From CAXGTL01 sp964645705 (GTDB lineage Archaea > Nanobdellota > Nanobdellia > Woesearchaeales > CAXGTL01), in assembly GCA_964645705.1 (NCBI GenBank), contig CAZYAB010000002.1, positions 124,001 to 188,000 of the forward strand: DNA of 64,000 nt, written 5' to 3'. Of this stretch, positions 41,777 to 51,593 are shown piece after piece; position 1 is the stretch's first letter, and each line of letters opens with the position of its first letter. The notes below the pieces were generated by a model. That model was not told the origin of the DNA and did not search any database. It saw only the letters and a list, made by a program, of their open reading frames with translations. The position numbers and the translations under genes were made by a program.

Positions 41777-43243
41777 ATGACATTTTACAGCACAGTAAAA
41801 ACAATACTAAGAGAAAGCGCAGCAATAGAAGTAATAACTGGTGCTTTGGTTCTTTCTACAGTATTAGGTGGTTGGCAATGGAGAGAGCAATGTAATCAAT
41901 CAAAGATAATACCATTGGGATTTTCTGAGATTGCTCAAATAGAAATGCAAGCTGAACAACAAAATAAAGAAGTTGAACCAAAAACAAGATACTTAACAGC
42001 TGTGAATGATATTCCTATGAAAGTTTTTGAATGTTCAAATGATTCTTATAGAACATTGCCAAGAATTTCATGGTATGATGAATCAATAGTAGGTGGAGAT
42101 GAAATACATAGATTTGCATATGAACTTAGGGAAAGACAAGATAAAGAAAAAAGAGAAAAAACATATGAAAAACAATATCTTAAATTATCTGATTATTTTG
42201 GTGTATTTCCACAGATTGTAAAACAAGTTAAACAAGATCTTAATGATTTTCTTATTTTTAGGATGAGTATAGATGATGTTGATAATAAATTTGACAAGAC
42301 ATGGAATTATTGGAGAGATGATTTTAAAAAAACAGTTTATTATGATGATACTGAATATTATACTGATTCTGATGGAAATAGAAGATCAAGAACAGTAAGG
42401 AAATCAAAAAGAGTATATGACTATTCTCATCACCATTATAAATATCATAAAGATTATGGAGAAGCAGCACACTATACACTTGAAGACACTATAGATAGAT
42501 TTCATAATATCAATATGGGAGAAAGAATTATGCTTGCAACTGAATTTAATACAGAAGGTTCACAAGCTGCAATTGATAGTAGACCAGACAGAAGTATAGA
42601 AAGTAAGGAAGGAGAATTAACAGATGGGGAATTATTAAGAATTGCAAATATGTGGTATTATGGTTCTACTATAACCGATAATATCCCCGTTGCATTAGCA
42701 AGATGGTCTAGTTTAAAACAATTAGCACCTAGGTGGGCTAATGCAAAAGATAATGTTGAACAAAGATGGCATGATGGTGATTATGAAAAAGTTCATAGAA
42801 GATGGCACGACGGTCCTGAAGAATATAGGCTTGTACAACAAATAAGACAAGATACTCAAAAGATATCTCCTTTATTAGTAGAAGTTTTTGCAAGTATTGA
42901 TTATGCTCATCAAAACATACCAATACTTGAACAAAGAATTAATCAATTAATTGATATTGAATTTTTTGAAGGCGAAGGTGATAGAAAAAAGATTTACAAA
43001 GAAGTTCTAAGTCTTTCAAGAAACATATATAGAAAGAATTTTAAAAAAGGTTTTGACGTTGATCCATTTGATGTTTTACCAATACTATTTTGTTTTCTGT
43101 TAGGTGCAGCAGGCGGAGCATTGTTTGGAAAAGGTATTGACATGTTTTTTGATAAAATACAATTATTTGGTTCTAAGACTGAAGGATATGGTTCTAGGTA
43201 TAATCCTCTTAGATATATGAGAAGACATAGGTTTGCGATATAG
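41777..43243 (+). CDS. Membrane protein of unknown function, 488 aa
   Basis: A large protein with an N-terminal transmembrane segment (about 16-32, GALVLSTVLGGW) and another near the C-terminus (about 432-452, LPILFCFLLGAAGGALFG), with a hydrophilic charged and Tyr/His/Trp-rich domain of about 380 residues between them (HHHYKYHKDYG, RWHDGDYEKVHRRWHDG repeat). The ATG at 41777 is leaderless, about 27-30 nt from the TATA box GTTTTATAAATAG (41742-41754). No family recognised. The RWHDG pair suggests a small internal repeat. Confidence 0.6.
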   Translation: MTFYSTVKTILRESAAIEVITGALVLSTVLGGWQWREQCNQSKIIPLGFSEIAQIEMQAEQQNKEVEPKTRYLTAVNDIPMKVFECSNDSYRTLPRISWYDESIVGGDEIHRFAYELRERQDKEKREKTYEKQYLKLSDYFGVFPQIVKQVKQDLNDFLIFRMSIDDVDNKFDKTWNYWRDDFKKTVYYDDTEYYTDSDGNRRSRTVRKSKRVYDYSHHHYKYHKDYGEAAHYTLEDTIDRFHNINMGERIMLATEFNTEGSQAAIDSRPDRSIESKEGELTDGELLRIANMWYYGSTITDNIPVALARWSSLKQLAPRWANAKDNVEQRWHDGDYEKVHRRWHDGPEEYRLVQQIRQDTQKISPLLVEVFASIDYAHQNIPILEQRINQLIDIEFFEGEGDRKKIYKEVLSLSRNIYRKNFKKGFDVDPFDVLPILFCFLLGAAGGALFGKGIDMFFDKIQLFGSKTEGYGSRYNPLRYMRRHRFAI

Positions 43244-43251
43244 ATAAACAA

Positions 43252-43368
43252 GCCCCAGGCCGGACTTTCACTCACCTACTTTTTCTGTAGAATGGTCTTG
43301 AACCGGCGACCTTCTGCTTTCTGTAATTATATACAAGGCAGATGCTCTAGCCACTGAGCTACTGGGGC
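43252..43368 (-). tRNA. tRNA-Thr(UGU) with two introns
   Basis: Cloverleaf on the minus strand: acceptor GCCCCAG (43362-43368) with CTGGGGC (43252-43258); D arm GCTC/GAGC; anticodon stem TCTGC/GCAGA; anticodon TGT at 43335-43333; T stem GCCGG/CCGGC. The anticodon loop is 20 nt, giving a 13-nt intron after position 37 (43331-43319). The T loop holds a second insert of 32 nt (about 43296-43265) containing a CTAC/GTAG hairpin, leaving TTCAAGT after removal. The spliced tRNA is 72 nt; CCA is not encoded. A TATA-like TTTAAAAATAAG lies upstream at about 43394-43405. Confidence 0.9.
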
Positions 43369-43456
43369 ATAGAATAAAGAATTTTATTCTTATTTTTAAA
43401 TCTATCTATTATTAATTAAAAAAAAGAAATATAAAAAATAAAGAAAAAAAGTAATT

Positions 43457-43855
43457 TTATTTACTTTTTGCAACTTCAATAAATTCTTTTACTGCAACAA
43501 CGATTGCAGATGACGCAACCAAAACACCAAGTTGTTTTAGTAATACATCAAGATAAACGCCAAGATCAAACCATGACCATGCTAATGCGTCAAAGTTGCT
43601 AAATCTAACCATCATCAACACTAATGCTGATACTAGTAATGGCATTGTTTCTTTTTTAGTAATATTCATCCATCCGATTGCTACTCCTATTACTACTAGC
43701 AGTAACATTATCCATTTTTCAAATGCTAAAGGAGTATAGTTTTCTCCAACAGTATAGAACTGATACATTTTAAAGAATGCAAACACAAACACCACAAATA
43801 TACCAAACAAAAACAAATCTTTGTGGATTGGTTTATTTTTAGATTTTTTAGCCAT
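43457..43855 (-). CDS. Small integral membrane protein, 132 aa
   Basis: A hydrophobic protein with about four transmembrane helices (LFLFGIFVVFVFAFFKM; WIMLLLVVIGVAIGWM; TMPLLVSALVLMMVRF; VLVASSAIVVAVKEFI). It has a ribosome binding site (GAGGTGGTC) and a TATA element (CTTTATATATAATAAC, about 43899-43914). No known family or conserved catalytic residue. Confidence 0.65.
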   Translation of the reverse strand: MAKKSKNKPIHKDLFLFGIFVVFVFAFFKMYQFYTVGENYTPLAFEKWIMLLLVVIGVAIGWMNITKKETMPLLVSALVLMMVRFSNFDALAWSWFDLGVYLDVLLKQLGVLVASSAIVVAVKEFIEVAKSK

Positions 43856-43944
43856 ATGACCACCTCTTTTAAATTAATATAATAATACTTTTAGTGTTAT
43901 TATATATAAAGTTTGTTTACCATTGTTGAGTGAACTGTATATAA

Positions 43945-44967
43945 TTAGCTAATATTATCAAGAATATCATGCGCATTTAGCGTATTTATATACTTCTTTA
44001 TAATACTCCATTTGTCTCCTGCTTTAGTCATTAGTGTAGTTATATGATATTGTTTTTCATTATTACTTATTCTAGCAAATTTATCAGCCATAACCAAACC
44101 ATATGGATAACCAGGAAATGCAAAATCAGTACTATTATCAGCTAACCCTTGCACTATTATATCTAGATTAGATGTTTTTAAGAAATCTAGCCTAAACACA
44201 TAATCACTACTAGGATTCAGCTTAACAAAAGCAATATCAAACTCTTGTTCTGACTTGTTTGTTGGGTAATAATAATAAGTATCTAGTTCAGGCTTAAGAT
44301 CTTGGATTGCTGCAATAATTGACCTTGTCTTATTAGTAATTATATTGCAGGTCTTTGATATTGCACACACATTAATTTTTTTATCACTTGCTTTTTTATA
44401 CAAATCATTTAGATATTTTCTTTTATATGTTTTATCTGGTTCAAGATTACCGTCAAGAACAATTATGTCTCCTTTATCTAAGTTTTTTGTAATCTCTGTG
44501 GAAATATGAATCTCAGACAATGTTCTTATCAGATCTCCAACCCGGTTGATCAAAACCCTTTTTCCACCAAACATCATAGTCTTATCAAAAATATCAATCA
44601 GAAATTCATCCACAAACCCGTCATCACCATATGCTTCAAATTGATAATACGTTTTTTTTTGTTTTTCAATCATAGAAACAAGAGCAAAGAATTGTTTTTT
44701 GATTATCTTTTGTTTTTTATTGTTCTTATAAACAACACCAACAATCCTAATAAAAAACAAACCAAAATCAGATGAACTAACTATTTCACTGCTGCCTCCA
44801 TCAACAAAACATATTTTTCCATTGAATCCCTCAGAAACTCGGCGGAAATATTTTTTGTCTAAGAACACTTTTTCTGTTGTAAAATCAAACATGCCGTGCT
44901 CAAAAAAACTCTTGTCTTGTTTAAGAAAATCTTTATTCAAGATCTTAGATATTATTTTGTTGTACAT
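43945..44967 (-). CDS. nurA: NurA-domain 5'-3' nuclease
   Basis: A 340-aa protein with the NurA nuclease pattern: ICFVDGGSSEI at about 51-61 (metal-binding Asp), a second acidic motif in IIVLDGNLEPD, and the C-terminal GYPYGLVMADKFARIS with GLVMADKFA near residue 295. NurA resects DNA ends with HerA and Mre11-Rad50 in homologous recombination; no herA, mre11 or rad50 is encoded in this window. A TATA box (GCTTATATAAC on the minus strand, about 44989-44999) lies upstream. It is divergent from topA. Confidence 0.85.
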   Translation of the reverse strand: MYNKIISKILNKDFLKQDKSFFEHGMFDFTTEKVFLDKKYFRRVSEGFNGKICFVDGGSSEIVSSSDFGLFFIRIVGVVYKNNKKQKIIKKQFFALVSMIEKQKKTYYQFEAYGDDGFVDEFLIDIFDKTMMFGGKRVLINRVGDLIRTLSEIHISTEITKNLDKGDIIVLDGNLEPDKTYKRKYLNDLYKKASDKKINVCAISKTCNIITNKTRSIIAAIQDLKPELDTYYYYPTNKSEQEFDIAFVKLNPSSDYVFRLDFLKTSNLDIIVQGLADNSTDFAFPGYPYGLVMADKFARISNNEKQYHITTLMTKAGDKWSIIKKYINTLNAHDILDNIS

Positions 44968-45039
44968 ATATTCATGAAAAGAAATTAGTTATATAAGCAT
45001 TATTATGATGCAAAATATAAATAAATTAAATAATCTATT

Positions 45040-45134
45040 TTTGAAAATCCTCTAATTTTCGCAAAATTTTCAAACACACAAAAAATAATAATTCCTCGTC
45101 GATAAAAATTAGTTATTTTTTTCCTAATTTATCG
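45040..45134. repeat. Two adjacent hairpins between nurA and topA promoters
   Basis: TTTGAAAAT (45040-45048) pairs with ATTTTCAAA (45066-45074), 9 bp with a 17-nt loop. CGATAAAAATTAG (45100-45112) pairs with CTAATTTATCG (45124-45134) as 11 bp with a 2-nt bulge. Both lie in a non-coding stretch of 215 bp. They could be protein-binding palindromes or short RNAs. Function unknown. Confidence 0.35.
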
Positions 45135-45182
45135 TCTAAATCCAAACATTTTTAAATAAAAACATTTCTACTTAATTTTATT

Positions 45183-47414
45183 ATGCAAAAGTACGAATTA
45201 ATCATCACAGAAAAACCAAAAGCATCACAAAAAATAGCACAAGCACTTGCCGACGGTAAACCTATAAAAAAATCTGTTAATAAAGTGCCTTATTACCTTG
45301 TAACACATGGTAAAAAAGATATTGTTGTTGCGTGTGCTGTGGGCCACCTTTTTGGTTTAAAACAAAAGGATGATAAAAAGAAATATACTTTCCCTATTTA
45401 TGACATTGAATGGAAACCTGTACCAGAAGTGAATAAGAAATCAACTTTTCAAAAGAAATATATAACTCTTCTAAAAAAATTAGCAAAAGATGCAAATGAG
45501 TTCACTGTTGCAACTGATTACGACATAGAAGGGGAAGTCATAGGTTTAAATGTTATAAGATTTGCATGCAAGAAAAAAGATGCAAACAGAATGAAATTCT
45601 CTACATTAACAAAAGATGATGTGATTAATGCATATGAACACAAGTCAAAGCATTTGGATTGGGGCCAGGCAAAAGCAGGCGAAACAAGGCACATGTTAGA
45701 CTGGTTCTATGGTATTAATATATCAAGAGCATTAACTTCTGCAATAAAAGCAGCAGGCGCATTCAGAGTAATGTCTACTGGTCGTGTACAAGGACCAGCA
45801 TTAAAACTGATTGTTGACAAAGAAAAAGAAATAAGGGCATTTAAACCAGACCCTTTCTGGGAAATTGAGATGCTTGCTAATAAGAAAAAAGATTTCATAG
45901 CAATGCACGAACTAGATAAGATTTTTGATAAGAAAAAAGCAGACAAAGTAATGAAAAATGTTAAAGGCAAAAAAACAGCAGTTGTTAAATCTGTGGAAAG
46001 AAGGAAACACCATCAACAACCGCCAAAACCATTTGACTTAACATCATTGCAGATAGAAGCTCATGGTAAACTAGGCATAACACCTAAAATAACATTACAA
46101 TTAGCACAAGAATTATACACCTCAGGATATATTTCATATCCAAGAACATCATCACAGATCTTGCCTCCCTCAATTGGTTATAAGAAGATATTGAATAAAC
46201 TAGCAAAACAAAAAGAATATGTGAAAGAAACAGCATTTTTATTAAAAAAACAAACACTGAAACCAAATAATGGCAAGAAAACAGATCCTGCTCATCCTGC
46301 TATATATCCAACAGGCATTCCACCAAAAGCATTGAATGCTTATGAAAGAAAATTATATGATCTTATTGTAAGAAGATTCTTAGCAACATTTGGTGATCCT
46401 GCTATAAGAGAATCAATGAATGTAAAGCTTGATTGTAATAAAGAGATATTTATTGCAAAAGGTATCCTGACTGTCGAGAAGGGTTGGCATGCATTATATG
46501 GTAAATATGCAAAATTCAAAGAAGAAGAATTACCTAATCTAGAAGAAGGGGACAATGTAAAGGTAAAGAAAATAAACCTTTTAGAAAAAGAAACACAACC
46601 TCCAAAACGTTATACAGAATCTTCTATTATCAAGGAACTTGAAAAAAGAAACCTCGGCACAAAAGCCACCCGTGCAAATATTATAGACACATTGCTTCAA
46701 AGAGGATATATTGATGGCAAACAGATTCAAGCAACAGAATTAGGCATAGAAATGATTGATATATTACACAAATATTCTCCTAAAATACTTGATGAAGAAT
46801 TAACAAGATTTTTTGAATTTGAAATGGAAAAAATTAGGGAGAAAAAATCTCTTCCAAGTACTGTTTTAGATCATGCAAAACATGCATTAAATAAAATCTT
46901 AAATGTTTTCAAAGATAAAGGAAAAAATATTGGTAAAGAATTATTAAAAGCACAAAGAGAAACATATGAACAATTAAACACATTAGGTCAGTGTCCTGTG
47001 TGCAAAAAAGGCAATCTTATTATTCGGAAGGGAAAATTTGGTAATTTTATTGCGTGTACTGCATATCCTAAATGCAAAACAACGTTTTCATTACCAGCAG
47101 GATTAATAAAACCAGCAGGCAGGAATTGTAAAGAATGCAGTTTTCCATTATTAAAAATAATTAGAAAAGGTAAACGTCCATCTAATGCTTGCTTTAATCC
47201 AAAATGTCCTAGTAAAAAGGTTTCTAAACAAGAAAAACAAGAAATCAAAAAAGAAGAAGGCAAGATATGTCCTAAATGTAAAGAAGGCAAATTAGTAGTG
47301 CGTAAATCAATATATGGAACATTCATGGCATGTAACAGGTTTCCTAAGTGCAGGTATACTGAAAGTTTGACTAATGGGAATACTAAGAAAAAGAAAAAAA
47401 CCAAGAAAAAATAA
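45183..47414 (+). CDS. topA: DNA topoisomerase I (type IA, archaeal)
   Basis: A type IA topoisomerase that relaxes negative supercoils (743 aa). The Toprim domain is at the N-terminus with IITEKPKAS and TDYDIEGE (111-118). The catalytic Tyr is Tyr319 in ISYPRTSSQ. RVQGPAL (201-207) is the usual strand-passage motif. The C-terminus has two CxxC zinc fingers (CPVCKKG, CPKCKEG) and a partial one, ending in a Lys-rich tail. The ATG at 45183 is leaderless, about 27-30 nt from the TATA CATTTTTAAATAA (about 45146-45158). Confidence 0.96.
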   Translation: MQKYELIITEKPKASQKIAQALADGKPIKKSVNKVPYYLVTHGKKDIVVACAVGHLFGLKQKDDKKKYTFPIYDIEWKPVPEVNKKSTFQKKYITLLKKLAKDANEFTVATDYDIEGEVIGLNVIRFACKKKDANRMKFSTLTKDDVINAYEHKSKHLDWGQAKAGETRHMLDWFYGINISRALTSAIKAAGAFRVMSTGRVQGPALKLIVDKEKEIRAFKPDPFWEIEMLANKKKDFIAMHELDKIFDKKKADKVMKNVKGKKTAVVKSVERRKHHQQPPKPFDLTSLQIEAHGKLGITPKITLQLAQELYTSGYISYPRTSSQILPPSIGYKKILNKLAKQKEYVKETAFLLKKQTLKPNNGKKTDPAHPAIYPTGIPPKALNAYERKLYDLIVRRFLATFGDPAIRESMNVKLDCNKEIFIAKGILTVEKGWHALYGKYAKFKEEELPNLEEGDNVKVKKINLLEKETQPPKRYTESSIIKELEKRNLGTKATRANIIDTLLQRGYIDGKQIQATELGIEMIDILHKYSPKILDEELTRFFEFEMEKIREKKSLPSTVLDHAKHALNKILNVFKDKGKNIGKELLKAQRETYEQLNTLGQCPVCKKGNLIIRKGKFGNFIACTAYPKCKTTFSLPAGLIKPAGRNCKECSFPLLKIIRKGKRPSNACFNPKCPSKKVSKQEKQEIKKEEGKICPKCKEGKLVVRKSIYGTFMACNRFPKCRYTESLTNGNTKKKKKTKKK

Positions 47415-47427
47415 ATCAAAAATTATT

Positions 47428-48063
47428 TTACAAGTTTTCTCCAGTTAAAAAATGTGTACAGTTTGGACAGAATTGTTCTCCATAGTTTTTAAATAACCTA
47501 AGATCAGAAGATTGTAAACTTGGATCATTTATTTGATCTATAGGAGTCATTGGACAGAACTTTTTGTTCTCTAACTTAAAATTTTCTTTATCCGCACTAT
47601 GGTGTTCTAGTCCATTAATTTCTCCTAATTCATGTAAAGCTAATACTGTCAAAATTCCTTTTGCTAAATACATAGCCTTTGCATTTAAAACATCAGCAGA
47701 AATCATAGCTTTTCTGATATTTTTTTCAGAATATGCTTTTCCATGAACTGTTCTTCTATCAATAACCATCAATGAATAATCAGTTATAGCCAATAAATCC
47801 TCCTCACCATATTTGCTAACAAGATATCCAAATATGCTATATTTTAATCCTAAAAAATTAGTAGCGCGAAAGGCATTTCCTTCTTCCATAATAGAAATAT
47901 GTGATTTAAGAGTTGTTGGTTTTTCAACACTTATATTAACATATAATCTTTTTTTAAGATCATCCTTTGTTGTGAAAACATTCATAATACTATTTATGAC
48001 GTGGTCTATTATTGAAGCATCCAAATTGGTGTTAATAGGCAGGACTGTTAATTTTCTTGACAT
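47428..48063 (-). CDS. amzA: Archaemetzincin-family protein with altered zinc site
   Basis: A 211-aa protein with the archaemetzincin layout: SILE-like N-terminal beta strands, then the zinc motif as HELGEINGLEH (144-154), CPM at 170-172, and CPNC at 199-202. The family motif is HExxHxxGxxHC...CxM...CxxC. Here the second zinc His is Glu148 and the first Cys after the motif is replaced, so a normal three-His site is absent. Either the site uses Glu as ligand or the enzyme is inactive. It is convergent with topA, with 13 bp between the stops. Confidence 0.78.
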   Translation of the reverse strand: MSRKLTVLPINTNLDASIIDHVINSIMNVFTTKDDLKKRLYVNISVEKPTTLKSHISIMEEGNAFRATNFLGLKYSIFGYLVSKYGEEDLLAITDYSLMVIDRRTVHGKAYSEKNIRKAMISADVLNAKAMYLAKGILTVLALHELGEINGLEHHSADKENFKLENKKFCPMTPIDQINDPSLQSSDLRLFKNYGEQFCPNCTHFLTGENL

Positions 48064-48119
48064 GTGCTGGCTAAATTGATTAGATTTATAAATATTTCCA
48101 GCTTAGAAACATTAAATGA

Positions 48120-48290
48120 TTACTTCTTTTTTTTCTTCTTATATAATTTAAGAACACTTTTACCAAGAATGTGAAGTTTTTTATGAAGCTCTCTGATATC
48201 TTTTTTAAGTGCTTTATTTTCTTTTGTTAATTCTTTTTCTCTGTGAGCTAAGAAATTGATCCAATGAACTATTCTTTTTTGTTTGTTCAT
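48120..48290 (-). CDS. 56-aa basic coiled-coil protein
   Basis: A 56-residue Lys-rich protein (MNKQKRIVHWINFLAHREKE onwards) with a heptad pattern in the middle and a terminal run of six Lys. GAGGTAATAAAATG gives a good ribosome binding site. It lies between amzA and the 779-aa surface protein gene. No family recognised; a nucleic-acid-binding helix is plausible. Confidence 0.6.
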   Translation of the reverse strand: MNKQKRIVHWINFLAHREKELTKENKALKKDIRELHKKLHILGKSVLKLYKKKKKK

Positions 48291-48366
48291 TTTATTACCT
48301 CTTTTTTATATATGTTCTTATGCAATACTACTATATAAATGTATTGCAAATTTATAATTTTTGTTG

Positions 48367-50706
48367 TTACCTTATTATCTTGAAATCTTTATTAAATATT
48401 TTAGAACCAGCATCAGTAACAACATATAATGGTTCATTATTTATTTCATAAACATTTATATTATAACCAGATTCTCCTAAATGTGTTAAATCTATTTCAC
48501 TGATTTCAGTAGCAAAATCAACCAATGCTTTGACTTTGACAGGCGGGTTGATCTTATAATCATAAATACCATTTTCACTAGCATCTTTTATTAATGTCAT
48601 ATCAGTTTCAAAATCAATGATTGTATTTTGATCATAAACAATATAAGAATCAAAGAAAGTGACGGCAATGCCTTGTTTTAATTCATTTGGCACATCATCA
48701 TAACATTTCATTGAAACCTTGTCTAAGTATTCTTTTGTATGTGATTTAAATATATCAATATCATAATCCTTGTTTATTAATTTTGTTTGTCCATAATTCA
48801 TTCCTTGATGTTCTAATGAACACATGGTAACTCTTGTTAAACAATCTTGCATATGTAATTGTAAAGAAGATATTTCTGCATTATTAGTTGTTACTTTTCC
48901 ATTCATAAATGCTTCAGAAACAGTAACATATAATATTGCAAAAACAAACACAATTACTATTCCAATTATTATAAACATCGTAACTTGTGATTTCTTTTTT
49001 AATCTTAAACTGTAAAAAGCTAATACAGAAAACAATAATATTCCAAGAATAATAAAATAATAATGAGATTGTTCATAATCATATCCTGCTAAATTAACAA
49101 TATTTCCTGTTATCCTATTATCATTGAACAATGTGTCTACATAATTAGGCAGAAAATTATTATCATAATAGGAATTATACTGATCACACACATTATTTTT
49201 ATAGTCATTGAACTCTTGTTTAAGATTTGGTTCTGCTAAACCAGAAGTAAATAATATAATTTCGTTTTTATCTGATTTTTGTATTAATTTTCCATCTTGG
49301 TACATGATTTTTGCGTCAAAAAACTCTTCATTAAACTTATGTTCATATGATTTTATATAAGTTGTTACATCCTCATGTATAAAATTAACAATTGTGTGTA
49401 TCTTGCTTCCTCTAAGTTCTTCATTTATTTCATAATTACCAATGTATATTGTACCAGGATCTTCAATAACATCATCATTTTCAAGTTTTAGATCAAAATT
49501 AACAAAATCATCATCAAACATTAAGTCAAATTGATTTTCATCATCTTCACTATTAATCAAATTAACACCTTTATTAAATTCTACTAAACTATTTAACTTA
49601 ATCATTTTACTTGTAAAATCAATAAATGTCCATTCATTTCCTATGTTTGAAAAATCAAAACTTTGTTCTCCTACTTTCTTGATATATACTGTGTAATCAG
49701 TTGTCTGTGGTATTACCTCAAAATTCTTACTAGGATTATTATTGAATGCAATTGAATAACTGCTCCCATCTGATAATTTTAATGCATAAAAACCATTTTT
49801 ATTTGAGAAATCTAGTGTGATTTTTGCACCCTTGCTTGTTGTAACCTTTTCAACATAGTCATCATGTGTAAAAACAAGTTCGCCACTTTCTATTTCAACA
49901 GAATCTTGTTTAATAGTGATTCGACTATTATTAGATATAATTGCTTTTACCTTACTATTTATTTTTATTTCATTATTATCAACAATAGTTGTTGCACTTA
50001 ATTCTTCTAATGAGTTTGTCTCATCAAACTTTATTAAAACATCTTTAACATTATTAATAACAGTTCTGCCATTGTTAGTGATTATGATCTCAGAACTATC
50101 CATTGTCACTTGCGTTGGCAGCATCTCAATGCCTGTGTTTGTTTCTAACTTTGTGTTATATATATTAGCATCATCACTAGACTCTGCTTTTATCAAACTG
50201 CCCTCTACTGTAACACCTTTTGCATTTGCCATTGTCCATGCATCGAACTGAAAAAACTGCGCAGAGTCAAAACTCATTCCGCCATTCCCATCTGATTCTA
50301 GATTAGTAACTTCATGAAGAATCGTAGGTTCCAAAGACATTGCTGATGATATTTCTGCATGTTTTGCTTCTGATGCTGACATTGAACCGTCTCTGTAGGT
50401 TTTTACTGTTTTTGCTTTTGTTATTGTGTCTTGTTTATCATTTTCAACTGCTTCTACTTTTGAGAATTGGTAACCGTTTTCTAAGCCTGTGACTGTTTCT
50501 CCTGATTTGACATTGGCTGTGACGCCGTCGCCTGTTGCTTGGGTGTCTGTATTAAATGTTGTTGATTGGCCTTTTACAGGGTCTGGGAGACTTTTTGTTT
50601 TACCATCACCAAAAGGACCAGGTTCAGAAATAGCACTTAAACTTAAACAAATAATTAAAAATAATATTATAATAATTCTTAAATTGTATAAAATACTTTT
50701 TTTCAT
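48367..50706 (-). CDS. Large exported protein fused to a pilin-like module
   Basis: A 779-aa protein. Residues 1-27 are a signal peptide (RIIIILFLIICLSLSAISE). Residues about 28-545 are a beta-rich exported domain. Residues about 550-568 (YYFIILGILLFSVLAFYSL) are a transmembrane helix, followed by KKKSQVTMFIIIGIV at 570-584 and a second hydrophobic helix. Residues 605-779 match the 325-aa protein encoded at 54186-55163, including YVVTDAGSKIFNKDF compared with YVLTDEKSKINNNDY. It thus looks like a fusion of the two kinds of proteins that are encoded separately nearby. It could be a surface-structure subunit with its anchor. Confidence 0.75.
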   Translation of the reverse strand: MKKSILYNLRIIIILFLIICLSLSAISEPGPFGDGKTKSLPDPVKGQSTTFNTDTQATGDGVTANVKSGETVTGLENGYQFSKVEAVENDKQDTITKAKTVKTYRDGSMSASEAKHAEISSAMSLEPTILHEVTNLESDGNGGMSFDSAQFFQFDAWTMANAKGVTVEGSLIKAESSDDANIYNTKLETNTGIEMLPTQVTMDSSEIIITNNGRTVINNVKDVLIKFDETNSLEELSATTIVDNNEIKINSKVKAIISNNSRITIKQDSVEIESGELVFTHDDYVEKVTTSKGAKITLDFSNKNGFYALKLSDGSSYSIAFNNNPSKNFEVIPQTTDYTVYIKKVGEQSFDFSNIGNEWTFIDFTSKMIKLNSLVEFNKGVNLINSEDDENQFDLMFDDDFVNFDLKLENDDVIEDPGTIYIGNYEINEELRGSKIHTIVNFIHEDVTTYIKSYEHKFNEEFFDAKIMYQDGKLIQKSDKNEIILFTSGLAEPNLKQEFNDYKNNVCDQYNSYYDNNFLPNYVDTLFNDNRITGNIVNLAGYDYEQSHYYFIILGILLFSVLAFYSLRLKKKSQVTMFIIIGIVIVFVFAILYVTVSEAFMNGKVTTNNAEISSLQLHMQDCLTRVTMCSLEHQGMNYGQTKLINKDYDIDIFKSHTKEYLDKVSMKCYDDVPNELKQGIAVTFFDSYIVYDQNTIIDFETDMTLIKDASENGIYDYKINPPVKVKALVDFATEISEIDLTHLGESGYNINVYEINNEPLYVVTDAGSKIFNKDFKIIR

Positions 50707-50724
50707 TAATTACCTCTTTTTAAA

Positions 50725-51471
50725 TTAGTATTCTTGTTTAGTTACATTATCTGTATTTTTAAATCTATATGTAAATTCACCATTAATTTCAGTAATATTT
50801 GGTTCAATCCAATAAGGACCCATTGCATCATTCCATCTAACTAAAACTTTATTATCTGTAGGGCCGCCAAACAAAGTATCAACATGCTTTATTCTACCAT
50901 CATTGTTCTCAGGTGTTTCTTCATTCAAAACATCATACCTACTAAACATGTGAATTGAAGGAGTATTTCTTAATACAGGATTATCAAAACCTTGCATACC
51001 CCATGAACTAAAATATTTATTCAATGTTCTTCTCAATCTTTCTTCTTCATCTTTAGTATCATAATCAAGACCAATGCTGATTAATTTAATATCATCTGAA
51101 TATTGTTTATCAAATTCAAGAAATATGACCGATTCTCTCATTATAGCATCATACCCTGTCCCCTGTTTTACAAGTAATGTATTTGAATCATACTCAAACC
51201 ACATCACCCCATCTTGCTCAGCACCAAATGTCTCGGTTTTCAGAGTTTCCAACGCAGTTTCAAGATTATCAAAACCAATCTGAATGTCTTTTACATGCTT
51301 TGTATAACCAAGAATACTTTGAACATTGAATAATGACATATAATAATTAATCTCTTGTGTTGTTAATTCTTTGGGTTTTTCAGCCATGACATAAGAACCC
51401 AATCCTATCAACAAACTAGCCCCAATACAAACAGCAACACTCTTACACTTGTCTCTTATCTTGTCTAACAT
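50725..51471 (-). CDS. Exported or anchored protein of unknown function, 248 aa
   Basis: Residues 1-30 are a signal or anchor (AVCIGASLLIGLGSYVMA). The rest is a soluble mixed domain (VMWFEYDSNTLLVK, ESVIFLEFDKQYSDD, KYFSSWGMQG). It is 18 nt upstream of the 779-aa gene and probably shares its transcript; a TATA-like element is at about 51481-51492. No family recognised. Confidence 0.65.
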   Translation of the reverse strand: MLDKIRDKCKSVAVCIGASLLIGLGSYVMAEKPKELTTQEINYYMSLFNVQSILGYTKHVKDIQIGFDNLETALETLKTETFGAEQDGVMWFEYDSNTLLVKQGTGYDAIMRESVIFLEFDKQYSDDIKLISIGLDYDTKDEEERLRRTLNKYFSSWGMQGFDNPVLRNTPSIHMFSRYDVLNEETPENNDGRIKHVDTLFGGPTDNKVLVRWNDAMGPYWIEPNITEINGEFTYRFKNTDNVTKQEY

Positions 51472-51593
51472 AATAACACCTTAATATATATAAGTATAAA
51501 TACTTTTCTATATATAAAGGTTGCCCAATTAACCACTAAACAGTAACAATAATAGAAAGATTTATATACTAGAATTACTATACTATATATAGA

